Positions 1 to 9,333 of a stretch of DNA of 64,000 nucleotides are shown piece by piece. Position 1 is the stretch's first letter. Each line of letters starts with the position of its first letter. This stretch comes from Telmatactis stephensoni (taxonomy: Eukaryota; Cnidaria; Anthozoa; Actiniaria; Isophelliidae). The notes under the pieces are model-generated. The model was not told where the DNA came from, did no database searches, and worked only from the letters and a program-made list of their open reading frames with translations. The stretch covers positions 124,001 through 188,000 of the forward strand of contig JALIZF010001353.1 of NCBI GenBank assembly GCA_029948255.1. The letters run 5' to 3'. The position numbers and the translations under genes are program-made.

Positions 1-728
1 GCTGCATGTCATGGAGAGCTCGAAATACATGTTTTTACATCGATTATGCTACATTAAGCATCTTTACATTTGCTGCTGGTCAAGGGTTTATTTTCTACTC
101 TCGGCCTGTGGCAAATGATAGTCTTTTTCTGTATAGATTACCATATGTATTCATTGGAATATCGTTTTCTTTATCATGCATTAATATGGTTTTAGGTTGC
201 TTGTCTCGTCATCGTTTAACAAAATATCGATTTTTCATTCGCACTGGCATGTATGCAGTCAAATTCTTTTTTGATGTTTCTCCTTTCATGGCACGTTGTT
301 TTGTGTTCGGCTCTTCTTGTAATGCCAACACAGTGTATCTATTTAAAGTCCATATGTTGTACAGTGCAATATCCGGGATTGTAAACGCTTTAAGACTACC
401 AGAACGTTTAATTCCAGGCTATTTTGACTTGTTTGGTCATAGTCATCATATATTTCATGTGTTGGTAGCAATTGGCACGTTTGATGTATTCAATATCATG
501 TTTACAGACATGATGGACAGAAAAGATGTCCTCTCAGCCTCACCCTACCCACCAACATTCTTTACAACGTTTGGGTTGTTGATACTCTTGGCCATTTTCA
601 ATAGCGTTGTTGTGGTTTGCTTTGTACGTAACTGGTTGACAACTGAAGAAGAAGAACTATTTTCAGGATCCAAGTATCTTGTTGTTTACAAGAAAACAAG
701 CGAACAAAATGACAAGAAAAGACAATAG
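1..728 (+). CDS. PAQR family receptor, C-terminal part, truncated by window edge
   Basis: The open frame enters from the left edge (first full codon at 3) and ends at the TAG at 726-728. It encodes the last roughly 240 residues of a seven-helix PAQR protein (membrane progestin / adiponectin receptor family). Visible hallmarks are several hydrophobic segments, the PER motif in RLPERLIPGYFDLFGHSHH and the FDxxGHSHHxFH block that supplies metal-binding histidines in this family. The N-terminal GYR and NETxNIWxH blocks lie outside the window; they are present in the complete paralogue at 16411-17562, which aligns throughout. The last 185 bp are about 96% identical to that paralogue while upstream coding sequence is far more diverged. 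A C-terminal EEEELF acidic stretch is followed by a basic tail. A ligand such as a steroid is known for some relatives but cannot be assigned here. Confidence 0.9.
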   Translation, partial: CMSWRARNTCFYIDYATLSIFTFAAGQGFIFYSRPVANDSLFLYRLPYVFIGISFSLSCINMVLGCLSRHRLTKYRFFIRTGMYAVKFFFDVSPFMARCFVFGSSCNANTVYLFKVHMLYSAISGIVNALRLPERLIPGYFDLFGHSHHIFHVLVAIGTFDVFNIMFTDMMDRKDVLSASPYPPTFFTTFGLLILLAIFNSVVVVCFVRNWLTTEEEELFSGSKYLVVYKKTSEQNDKKRQ

Positions 729-1634
729 ATTATCGCGTTATTCCAACCCTCTAGGTCTGTACGAGAATTCAGGCCGATTTTACAGTATATATATAGCATA
801 CACTTAATCAGTTTTATAATTTTATTCAACTTGTTGTTGTAATTCACGCGTTCGCGATTTCTATTAACTTATCAGCATTAAACAGCTCATACAGTATCTA
901 TATATATGAGAAAATCAGGGAAATATATACGAAAATCAAGGGAAAAAAATGCCTGACTCAAGTGGACTCGAAGAAGAAGAACTTTATTTGCACTCTTTGA
1001 TGAAAATTTATACAAAAAATATATGTACAGAACATATATTGTCTACATGTTGAAATAAACTATAGATATTGAGCACAGCTACTTTTAATAGCTAGAAAAG
1101 CTAATGAGGCAAAGTAGCTATGGACAGATCGTTGTTCTATTGTGTAGCAATAGGTAATGGAGTGGAACCCTCCACTAACTATTGTTGTAGTTAGCTGCCA
1201 CACACACGCATACAAACATTAATAACAGGAAAAGAAACACACACAAAACACGAACGAAGCCACGAAGTCCCATGCCACTTAAGTCAGGGACTTTTCTCCT
1301 CGTAGGGCGTGCAACCAAGCACTTCAACTTTCTTTATTTTTTCTCATATATTTATCATAGCGCCAAGCTATTCTATCCAATATTTTATAATTATACACTT
1401 GGTATACAATCGCGTTTGTTTTGTTTGTCTGTTTGTTTTCAGTCGAAATGTGTAATCTTTCATACATCTCAGTGGATTTACGCCATATGAGATGATATTA
1501 TATTTGTATCACCGGGTTAATAAAGGCAAAGCGCTAATATTTAGTATATCGGTAGTTCCTTCAGCACCTTAGTTCCTTCAGCACCTTAGTTCCTTCCAGG
1601 AAGCCGACTGGGCGCTCCGACTTTACCTTAAGCT
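729..1634. other. Intergenic, downstream of truncated PAQR gene
   Basis: No gene seen. A possible poly(A) signal AATAAA lies at 1054-1059, about 330 bp past the PAQR stop. Around 1553-1600 a 17-bp unit (AGTTCCTTCAGCACCTT) is repeated in tandem about 2.5 times. The rest is AT-rich without recognisable coding potential. Confidence 0.5.
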
Positions 1635-1775
1635 TTCTCTCTCCATCAGAGAGAGTATCTAAAGCTAATTAAGGGTATCTAAAGCTAATTAAAGCTACAA
1701 GAATGGAAATAAGTTGAAACTGTGTGGTCATGATCACTTGGAATATCGCACTCGGATCTCTCAGCACAGAAGGCA
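1635..1775 (-). mobile_element. tRNA-derived SINE fragment
   Basis: Read on the minus strand, this stretch aligns with the better preserved SINE at 26350-26600: a degenerate B-box region (GAGATCCGAGTGCGAT), then TTTCAACTTATTTCC, TGTAGCTTTAATTAGC and a GATGGAGAGAG tail segment. A roughly 20-bp piece of the body (TCTAAAGCTAATTAA) is duplicated in tandem. The A-box half is missing or unrecognisable. Confidence 0.55.
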
Positions 1776-2458
1776 AGAAGGCCGCGTACTTAAGAATGAC
1801 TTTGTCGCGGGTTTTGGAATGTGCTGCAACTAACACAAGAAAGGAAGTTTCTTTCCATTGTTCTTTGTTTTGATTTGTTTTTTAGTTCCTATGAAATAAT
1901 TTTTCTATTTTGAAAGTCAGTCAACAAATCGAAGTTACTATTCTATAGTTTATTGTACTCTTATCGAAAATAAAAATGGTGTCAGAAGTGATCCAAACTC
2001 AAGTGGAGGTACGAGCGTAGCGACAAAAACACAATCAGCTTCGAGTCAGTTCATTTGCAAGAAAATTGAAGTGGGTTAATTTTCTAGGATGCATTTTTCA
2101 TGTACAAACAACTTTAAACCTAAATGCATTGTGAAGCTGACGACCTCCGTCACGCAAAATACAAAAGTGAGGCCTGTTTTCTGAAAAGGGATATAAATAT
2201 TTTTAATTTTTTACCAGTTTTTGTGACCAAAAATAGCTCTGACTACAATAAACTTCCTACGACGTGTGAGCACTCGTCTCCTATATATTAATTTAGTAAC
2301 TGATATGCTATTACGGTGCTTAAATTATTTGCATTTATTTTATTATTTTTTAAAGTCTTTTCGGGTTATTATCTGGACTACAAACAGCATAGGAAACGAG
2401 GAAAAATTCCAAGAAATTTTTTTATCGAAGAAAAAGTGGCAGTTTAGATCAAACAATA
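1776..2458. other. Intergenic AT-rich stretch with a fold-back-like core
   Basis: No gene seen. At about 1994-2022 lies ACTCAAGTGGAGGTACGAGC followed by GTAGCGAC. This closely resembles the apex of the fold-back at 15981-16174 (CTCAAGTGGAATCACGAGCG), so it is probably a decayed relative of that element. Confidence 0.4.
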
Positions 2459-2598
2459 GGCCATTTGCACGATGGCGTCATTTTACTACAACTACCAGAA
2501 TGCTTAGTTACGAACTTTCTTTCTTATTCAGATTTTTGTTTACTACTGAGAATAGCAAAACAATTGGCGACAAATTATTTCTCAAAAGAAAGTTACTT
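2459..2598 (+). mobile_element. MITE fragment (GGCCATTTGCAYGATG family)
   Basis: Starts directly after a TA dinucleotide with GGCCATTTGCACGATGG and is similar over about 135 bp to the complete element at 52886-53068. The right terminal inverted repeat of that element is absent here, so this copy is truncated. The TA flank suggests a Tc1/mariner-type origin. Confidence 0.6.
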
Positions 2599-2875
2599 TT
2601 TTCCTGATTTGACTCCATATTTTCAAACAGAAAAAGTGTCAAATCTCATAATGCTAATAAGATGACGTTAAACAAGCCAACATTTATTTTACAAAATCAT
2701 GTTATAATTTATTTGACATGACATGTCATGTGCACAGTACCATTCACTACATCCCACATTTGAAAGGCGCTCTGATTTCAAGAATACTGGGAAGTCGTTT
2801 GCTATGTTCAATTGTTTGTTGGTGCCGTGCAAGGTCGATAGTCGTTTTCCCCAACTGAAATTTTATGCATCAGTT

Positions 2876-3055
2876 CTATGCAAAGTCATTGAATATGTAT
2901 ATTCTGTTGAAGAAATGATATTTATGACTCCTTTCATGAAGGAATGTCCCGTGGCGGTAAAAATAGGCAGTTCTGATTGGTTTCCAGTTTATATAAATTA
3001 AAAGGACGCCTTTGCATGCATTACTTGGTCAAGAAATCAGAGTCGGGGCGCGAAT
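2876..3055 (+). repeat. Split direct repeat A1 (left terminus)
   Basis: 180-bp left terminal repeat, matching A2 at 9059-9238 base for base as far as I can see. It begins with CTATGCAAAGTC and ends at GGGGCGCGAAT, after which the two copies diverge at once. Confidence 0.93.
2990..2996 (+). promoter_or_regulatory. Putative TATA box of the retrotransposon
   Basis: TATATAA inside A1, about 120 bp upstream of the likely Gag start codon (3109). It would start transcription near 3020, inside A1, as expected for an element that must copy its left repeat into RNA. The same box recurs in A2 at about 9173-9179. Confidence 0.5.
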
Positions 3056-3108
3056 CAAGATCCCTCTGAAGTTTGATTATCCTGCACCCCGGCTGAACAG
3101 CAATACTA

Positions 3109-4829
3109 TGGCAGACGATCATGATCAAGCTCCGGTTGCAAATCCTGGTGCCGTAAGGGTTTTAGTAAACCCACCAGCGAATCCAATAGCGAATCTTCCA
3201 GCAAATCCACCAGCGAACCCACAAGCTCCAGATCCAGTGAATGATGATCAAGCAAATGTCCAAGCAAATGACAATCCTGTTGCGCAGAATGTACAACCGG
3301 ATGCCCGGCTTGAAGTAAGTGTTTTTCAGTGAATGTCGGTTTATATATTTTTTATTCGATCGGAAGTTATTTGCTTCAGTTTAGTGATCTGATTAGAGCC
3401 CGGGATATATTGAATTTTGTTTTAATTAATCGCTGGCCATGCTTGGAGAAGAGAGAGTCCGTGATCGTGACTGTATATTGGGTTAAGTAATGTAATCGCT
3501 GGCCATGCTTGTTAGAGGAACTGAAGAGTCCGTGATCGTGACTGTTTTTGTTGAGCTATTAAAGTGATGTCATTGACCATTTCTTGTAGAGGAAAAAGTC
3601 CGTGATCGTGACTGTATATTGAGTTAAGTAATGTAATCGCTGGCCAAGCTTGTTTAGTAGAGGAAAGAGTCCGTGATCGTGACTGTTTATTGAGTTAAGT
3701 AATGTAATCGCTGGCCAAGCTTGTTTAGTAGAGGAAAGAGTCCGTGATCGTGACTACTTAATGAACAAAGTAACGCAATCGCTGGCCAAGCTTGTTTAGT
3801 AGAGGAAAGAGTCCGTGATCGTGACTGTATATTGAGTTAAGTGATGTAATCGCTGGCCAAGTTTGTTTAGTAGAGGAAAGAGTCCGTGATCGTGACTATC
3901 TAATGTACTAAGTAATGCAATCGCTGGCCAAGCTTGTTTAGTAGAGGAAAGAGTCCGTGATCGTGACTGTTTATTGAGTTAAGTAATGTAATCGCTGGCC
4001 AAGCTTGTTTAGTAGAGGAAAAAGTCCGTGATCGTGACTGTAGATTGAGCTGAGCAATGTAATTGCTGCTCGTGCTTGTAAGGGATAAGAGTCCGTGATC
4101 GTGACTATTTAATGAACTAGGTAACGCAATCGCTGGCCATATTTGGAAGGGAAAAGAGTAAGTGATCTCTTTGAAGGTGGTGTCGTATAACTCGTTTAAT
4201 GAAGTTATGATCATGGGTGTAGACAAGTAGATGTATTATAATTAATGTGGACAATAATATTCCGTTCTCTTTATTTATTTATTTATTTATTTATTTTTTG
4301 TGTGTGTGTTCGCTTATGTGCCTAGGATCCTCAAGTGAAAGCTTTGAGGGAAAGGTTGGAGATTCTGGAGAAAGAGAAAAAAGAGTCGGTGGAAGGAATT
4401 TTGGGTAGAATATTCCAGATGCTACGCGCAAAAGACGCACCATTTTCAAAGGACATGGCATTTGATTTGGTCTTGAATTTAAAAATGGTGGCGACAGAAA
4501 CCAGTCATCCCAAAGCGGGCTACTACAAAGCAGTACTCCAGGCTCTACGAGAAAAGATTTCTGCTCCGGATGATCTTTTCCGACAGTATGTTACGGGGCT
4601 TTTGGGGGACAAAGATCAGGAAGAAGTATTGAAGAAAATTTCACAGGTGGACAAAGCGGACAAAACTCGGAGGAACCGCCAGCCCAGGGGTAGGGCAAGA
4701 GCTGCTCCTTACAACGTTCGGTGTTTTGCTTGTAATGAGTTTGGTCATTTCCAGAGGAACTGCTACCAGCGTAATAGAGGTCAACAGAGAGGTAGAGGCC
4801 GGGCAAGAGAACCAGCTGCACCACAGTAG
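3109..4829 (+). CDS. Gag-like protein of the YR retrotransposon, split by one intron
   Basis: Proposed exon 1 is 3109-3314 (start ATG at 3109; an in-frame ATG at 3012 also exists). It encodes a proline/asparagine/alanine-rich region with PANP-type repeats and ends at the consensus donor GTAAGT (3315). Exon 2 runs from 4326, after a long T-rich tract and TAG acceptor, to the stop at 4827-4829. Both sides are phase 0, so the join keeps frame. Exon 2 has a basic, helical, coiled-coil-like start and near its C-terminus a CX2CX4HX4C zinc knuckle (CFACNEFGHFQRNC, 4722-4763), followed by an Arg/Gly-rich tail typical of nucleic-acid-binding Gag proteins. It would package element RNA. The intron (1011 bp) carries the 71-bp tandem array. 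Splicing is inferred from sequence only. Confidence 0.75.
3431..4150 (+). repeat. 71-bp tandem repeat array, about 11 units
   Basis: Units begin near 3431, 3497, 3568, 3638, 3709, 3780, 3851, 3922, 3993, 4064 and 4131. The central units are spaced exactly 71 bp, the outer ones 66-71 bp. Each contains AATCGCTGGCCAAGCTTG and GAGTCCGTGATCGTGACT. The array sits wholly inside the proposed Gag intron. Outer units are more diverged than central ones, as in arrays that expand by unequal exchange. Confidence 0.95.
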
Positions 4830-4916
4830 TCCTTTATTGTGGCAGGAGTGAACTAAAAGAATTGACTCATTGTGTGTAAATTATGAATTTATTGATGCAT
4901 TTTCTTGTTTGTTATA

Positions 4917-4922
4917 AATAAA
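4917..4922 (+). terminator. Putative internal poly(A) signal after Gag
   Basis: AATAAA lies 88 bp past the Gag stop and is followed by a T/G-rich stretch (GATTGTGTTTG near 4943). It precedes the pol acceptor at 5186, so a transcript ending here would encode Gag only. Confidence 0.5.
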
Positions 4923-5186
4923 GAATGTTAATTGATCTACTGATTGTGTTTGAAGACGTTAGCCTTTAGCTATAAATCTCGGATTAGGGAGTGTAATTTG
5001 CACGGGTTTGTCTTATTTCTGGGCTGCCTGTGTTGCGTACCACTTAGTCGTGGGCGTGAAGTTACTCTCTCCTGGTCAGGGATCCCATCCGTAGACTGTT
5101 CTTGTTTCATTTAACAAATCTTGAAACTGATTTTATTTTGTTCTTTCTATCGGGTGGTTCTAGTCCCTTTTTGATTTCTTTTCTAG

Positions 5187-7457
5187 AGCAAACGTCGTCG
5201 TGTAGAAGAGGGTTGTAAGAAGTTTAAGATCTGCCAATGGGAATTTGAAGACCCAGAGTTCGATGAAAAGTTGAGGTCAATTAGTCAACCCATTGTTATG
5301 AATACATCTTGGGTCTCTATGGATGGGATCCCTGTCCAGGGGGGAGTTGCAGGAGTTCAATCTATTCAGGATATTTTGTCGAAAGAAACTGTGCCCCAGT
5401 TATCGTCGTTAGCTTTTCGTAACCCGGATACGTTTACGGCTGGTGGTGTACACGGAAATTTGGCATTATGGGAGAAAATATTGGAGCACCATCCGAAACG
5501 CGACATGATTCTTTCATGGCTGCAGAATGGAGTTGATCTATTTGAATTTCGTGAACACTTTTCAGGCTTGTTTAAAGGCGTAAGGTATGACTCTGACTTT
5601 CCCCCGGAGAAAGTATGGCAGAATCATGGGTCATGCAGAGCCTACTCCAAGTTTGTTTCAGAAACCGTTTTAAAACGAGTAACGCAAGGCGCTGTTGCGG
5701 TATGGGGTAGAGTCAACGTGGACAGCCCACCTTATCTGGTACTTCCACTGACGGTTGAACCTTCCAAGCCCAGGTTGTGTCTCGATGCGAGATTTCTGAA
5801 TTTATGGATGTGTGATAGCCCGTTTACTTTGGACAAGTTGATTGATGCTCCGAGATTTGTTTACAAAGATTCCTATATATCTAAATGTGACGACAAATCA
5901 GGCTATGACCACGTCTTGTTGAAAACATCATCGCAACCCTTTGTTGGTTTCGAATGGAGTGGGTGGTGGTTTGTTTCAAGAACACTGCCATTTGGCTGGA
6001 AGGAGAGTCCATTTGTGTATCATACTATTGGTCTTGCGGTGTCTAGTTACCTACGTTCTTGGGGGATTCCATGTTTGCTTTATATTGATGACCGTTTGAC
6101 TGGGGAAGTACTTACATGCGAGGGTCCGTGGAGTAAGCCTTTGGAGGAAAGGTCAGACAGTGATAGGTTGGCGGCGGCGAAGATAGCCTTGTTTATTGTG
6201 GCCACTCTTCTCATCCAACTGGGTTATACGATTGGTTTGGCAAAGAGTGTTCTAAATCCCACCAAATGTTTGGAGTACTTGGGGTTCATTATAGATACAA
6301 AGAAGCAGGCGTTTCTAATCCCAGAAAGAAAAGTCAAATCTTTTGGCAAGTTGAGAGAAGATATTCTTTGCCACAAGAAGTCAGTTGATGTGAAGTCCTT
6401 GCAGAGGTTCCAAGGCAAATGTATTTCCTTGTCATTAGCTGTACCTATGGCGAAATTGTTTATCCGTTGTATAAGTTCTGCAATCGCTTCGGCTGATGGA
6501 GACTCGCGGGTTAAGTTGTCACCTCGGGTACGAGAAGAAATAATGCATTGGCGTTTTCTGGATACGTGGTCGGGTTTCCTCCCTTGGCGCAGCGAGTACC
6601 ATGCGCGAGTATCCATTTCAACGGATGCGGCAGGTTCAGGTTGGGGTGGTGTCCATCATAAAACGTCTGGAGACATCGTTCTGTCCGAATATTGGAAGCC
6701 AGAGGAAGCGAAGTTGAATATTTCTACCAAAGAGATGTTAGCAATTTGCCATGTTATCGAGGCGTGTAAGGAAATCGAGGATTGTAGAGTGGATGTGTTA
6801 GTGGACAGTCGGGTAGCTCTAGAGGCTTTTCGGGGAGAAGGGAGCAGGAAGTCGGCGGAGCTGACCGACGCGACCAAGAAACTGTATGAACTGACAGTGA
6901 TAAGAAATTTGAAATTGGAACTTGAGCACGTGCGGTCCAAAGAGAATGAGGCGGATGGTCCATCTCGCCGCGTTTCAAGCTCTGATGCGATGCTTTCCTC
7001 AACTCTTTGGCGACAAGTGCAGAAGGAATTTGGGGGACGGAAGGGCCATTCATTCGATCTGATGGCCCTTGATTCCAACGTGCAATGTGATCTTCAAGGG
7101 GCCCCTTTGCCACATTTCACCCCTTGGCCGACGCCAGCATCGAACGGCGTTAATCTCTTTGCTCAAGATCTGTTCGACGGTAGCTTGAACATGCGGAACC
7201 CTTATGTTTATCCGCCGTTTTGTTTAATCGCACCAGTTTTAAAGTTTTTGTTGGGGTTTCGCATTCCTTTTACTATGGTAGTTCCTGACGCTTTTCCTAG
7301 ACAAGTGTGGTGGCCATCCCTAATGGGTCATTCATCGTGTGTTCTCCAATTGTGTCCAGTAGGAGACGAACATGCATTACTATTTCCGTCTAAGTGTGGA
7401 TTTCGCTTGCGGCCTTCAAAGTATGCATTAGTCGCTTGTCGAGTGTCAAGGTTTTGA
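5187..7457 (+). CDS. Reverse transcriptase - RNase H of the YR retrotransposon
   Basis: The frame is open from just after a polypyrimidine tract and TAG acceptor (5184-5186) to the stop at 7455-7457. No ATG opens it: the first in-frame ATG is 5298, and codons from 5187 encode a basic SKRRRVEE-type start, which suggests entry by splicing. RT motifs: KPRLCLDARFLN, PFGWKESPF and the catalytic YIDD (6081-6092), with YIDD in place of the commoner YVDD. The RNase H domain begins with STDAAGSGWGG (Asp codon at 6624), with later KEMLAI and VDSRVAL acidic positions. The C-terminal NPYVYPPF ... VVPDAFPRQVWWP block follows RNase H, as in related Ngaro-type polyproteins. It copies element RNA into DNA. 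It overlaps the YR frame by 26 bp. Confidence 0.92.
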   Translation, partial: SKRRRVEEGCKKFKICQWEFEDPEFDEKLRSISQPIVMNTSWVSMDGIPVQGGVAGVQSIQDILSKETVPQLSSLAFRNPDTFTAGGVHGNLALWEKILEHHPKRDMILSWLQNGVDLFEFREHFSGLFKGVRYDSDFPPEKVWQNHGSCRAYSKFVSETVLKRVTQGAVAVWGRVNVDSPPYLVLPLTVEPSKPRLCLDARFLNLWMCDSPFTLDKLIDAPRFVYKDSYISKCDDKSGYDHVLLKTSSQPFVGFEWSGWWFVSRTLPFGWKESPFVYHTIGLAVSSYLRSWGIPCLLYIDDRLTGEVLTCEGPWSKPLEERSDSDRLAAAKIALFIVATLLIQLGYTIGLAKSVLNPTKCLEYLGFIIDTKKQAFLIPERKVKSFGKLREDILCHKKSVDVKSLQRFQGKCISLSLAVPMAKLFIRCISSAIASADGDSRVKLSPRVREEIMHWRFLDTWSGFLPWRSEYHARVSISTDAAGSGWGGVHHKTSGDIVLSEYWKPEEAKLNISTKEMLAICHVIEACKEIEDCRVDVLVDSRVALEAFRGEGSRKSAELTDATKKLYELTVIRNLKLELEHVRSKENEADGPSRRVSSSDAMLSSTLWRQVQKEFGGRKGHSFDLMALDSNVQCDLQGAPLPHFTPWPTPASNGVNLFAQDLFDGSLNMRNPYVYPPFCLIAPVLKFLLGFRIPFTMVVPDAFPRQVWWPSLMGHSSCVLQLCPVGDEHALLFPSKCGFRLRPSKYALVACRVSRF

Positions 7458-8820
7458 CTGTGATTTTGTTTTCACTCGGCAGCCTTTACCAAGAATTCCA
7501 AAACTTTTCCTTCCGTCAGTGGCCTGTCCTGATTGTGGTCATGGAAATGATGAAGATTTCCATTACTGTCAAAGGTGTGGTTACAAGAGGAAGAGTAGGT
7601 TGGAAGATAGAAGTCGCTCCAATCGACTCCGGTTTCCACTCGACGAGGAACGAATCCAGACCCGCATTTCAGCTTTAGAAAAATTAAAAGATAGTTCAAG
7701 GTACGCCAAACAAAAGTCAGCTTTAGAAGTCCAGTTGTGTGATTTCTTATCAGCCTGCAATCCGCCGAAGGACATCCAGTCAGCTCTCCCTAAGGACGTC
7801 ATAGCTTTCTTAGTATGGAAGGACCAAGGTGGAAGGACGGTGATTCACGAGCCCTCATGCCCCAATTTTGGAAATGCCAGGTTAAGCAATTGCTCGTGTC
7901 CAAAACGTTTAGCATTTGGAACAGTTGATTCATTAATAGGAAAGTTACGAACAATTTTTAGTAGTAATGGTAGGGGGGGAGAATGGTTCTCATTGCTGGG
8001 TGTGGGCAACCCAGCAGCAGATAGGACGGTGAAGCAATATCTGGCTAGTATTCGGGAAGAACAGTTGAAGGCCCATACAACGCCACGGCAGGCGGATCCA
8101 GTATTCCTCTCGGATCTTGAAGTCTTAGCACGGTATTTTGAAAAACGACTCATTGAAGGAGTGCTGGATCCATCTGCAACATATGTTGTTGCTCGAGATC
8201 AGGCATTTTTCAAAGCATTGTTTTTCTCTGCTGATCGAGCGGCCGATTTATTGAGTATTTCCACGGCGACCATTTTACGCTTTCCTGATAATTCGGGTCT
8301 TTTATTTAACCAAATATGGACGAAATCCCTTCGTTCAGGCGATTCCAACGTTTTTGCATTTAAAAGGGGTTCTAACACTTTAGTGTGTCCAGTGCATGGT
8401 TTGGACATGTATTTCGAGATTTGTAAGGCATTAAAGATAGATATATCGACGGGGTATTTATTTCGCGCAGTCTCAAAGGAGGGTTTTGTTACACCAAGGG
8501 CGCTAGAAGCAGCTGCAGCACAGGAAAGGTTAAATACGTATGTTAAAGAATTAAAAGGTTCGCTTTCATCTGATCACATGACTTTACATGGGTTTAGAAG
8601 TGGGGCAGCTATTTCCATGGCATTAGCTAATGTCACTCTTGATCAAATCATGGACCATGTTGGATGGAAAAATAGCAAAACGGCCCTTCATTACATTAAA
8701 CTGAGACAGGTGTTAAGTCCAGCGGGGCCAGCAGTGAAGTTGGCTAATCTTGATAGTCACACAGGGCTAGAGTATAGGTATCTGAATAAGTTGAGGGGAT
8801 TTAGTAAGGCCTTTGTGTGA
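7432..8820 (+). CDS. Tyrosine recombinase with N-terminal zinc ribbon
   Basis: Open from 7432, right after a stop, to the TGA ending at 8820, in the +1 frame relative to RT. No ATG is available near the start; GTG lies at 7519. Numbered from 7519, a CPDC...CQRC zinc ribbon occupies residues 3-20 and a second Cys-rich patch residues 114-127. The C-terminal half has the tyrosine-recombinase catalytic set: Arg240 (ADRAADLLS), HGFR with His357 and Arg360, Trp383 in the HVGW position and Tyr392 in ALHYIKL. It would integrate a circular DNA intermediate through the CTAT-containing ends, in place of a DDE integrase. Expression may need +1 frameshifting, reinitiation or splicing; AG acceptors at 7481-7482 and 7518-7519 are candidates. 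All catalytic residues look intact. Confidence 0.9.
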   Translation, partial: SLVECQGFDCDFVFTRQPLPRIPKLFLPSVACPDCGHGNDEDFHYCQRCGYKRKSRLEDRSRSNRLRFPLDEERIQTRISALEKLKDSSRYAKQKSALEVQLCDFLSACNPPKDIQSALPKDVIAFLVWKDQGGRTVIHEPSCPNFGNARLSNCSCPKRLAFGTVDSLIGKLRTIFSSNGRGGEWFSLLGVGNPAADRTVKQYLASIREEQLKAHTTPRQADPVFLSDLEVLARYFEKRLIEGVLDPSATYVVARDQAFFKALFFSADRAADLLSISTATILRFPDNSGLLFNQIWTKSLRSGDSNVFAFKRGSNTLVCPVHGLDMYFEICKALKIDISTGYLFRAVSKEGFVTPRALEAAAAQERLNTYVKELKGSLSSDHMTLHGFRSGAAISMALANVTLDQIMDHVGWKNSKTALHYIKLRQVLSPAGPAVKLANLDSHTGLEYRYLNKLRGFSKAFV

Positions 8821-8994
8821 ATAGTTAAGAATATGGTAAAATTTCTAGTAAAGGTTTTTTGTAGGGATGTTATAAGGTATGGGAAAGAGGTCGTAATATT
8901 TGTTATAGTGTGGCATTATAAGAGTGTTTAAGACTAGAAAATAAATGGAAAATGATGATTAACAAGCGTCTTTGAGTTGGGGGTAGAGAAGGGA
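8821..8994 (+). other. 3' untranslated part of the retrotransposon
   Basis: Non-coding stretch between the YR stop and B1, with a possible poly(A) signal AATAAA at 8940-8945. Confidence 0.5.
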
Positions 8995-9062
8995 GGAGTT
9001 GCATGTCCATATCTTATTAATACATCATTAATAACAATGACTGAAACAGAATAATTTACTAT
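8995..9062 (+). repeat. Split direct repeat B1
   Basis: 68 bp, from GGAGTTGCATGTCC to TTTACTAT, matching B2 at 9334-9401. Its last four bases (CTAT) are also the first four of A2. Confidence 0.93.
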
Positions 9063-9238
9063 GCAAAGTCATTGAATATGTATATTCTGTTGAAGAAATG
9101 ATATTTATGACTCCTTTCATGAAGGAATGTCCCGTGGCGGTAAAAATAGGCAGTTCTGATTGGTTTCCAGTTTATATAAATTAAAAGGACGCCTTTGCAT
9201 GCATTACTTGGTCAAGAAATCAGAGTCGGGGCGCGAAT
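9059..9238 (+). repeat. Split direct repeat A2
   Basis: 180-bp copy of A1 placed between B1 and B2. It is followed by 95 bp unique to the right end (9239-9333), which contain GC-rich hairpin-prone sequence (CCCCACCCAGTT, CAGCCGGGGTGCAGGGG). Confidence 0.93.
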
Positions 9239-9333
9239 AGAGATCACGACCCACCCTCCCCACCCAGTTCAGCCGGGGTGCAGGGGCACCTCTGCTGGCT
9301 GCCCGCTACTTCGTATCGGAGGTGACTCCGGTC

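Noticed and set aside
2266..3001. Open frames of 60-113 codons just left of the retrotransposon, one crossing its A1 boundary
   Set aside because: One lies in a MITE, the other runs across the element junction; low-complexity residues and no family features.
3431..4150. CRISPR-like regular repeat
   Set aside because: Units are contiguous 71-bp tandem repeats without unique spacers, inside a eukaryotic retrotransposon intron.
6224..8408. Minus-strand open frames up to 140 codons within the RT and YR regions
   Set aside because: They are the reverse complement of well-supported coding sequence with all catalytic motifs on the plus strand.
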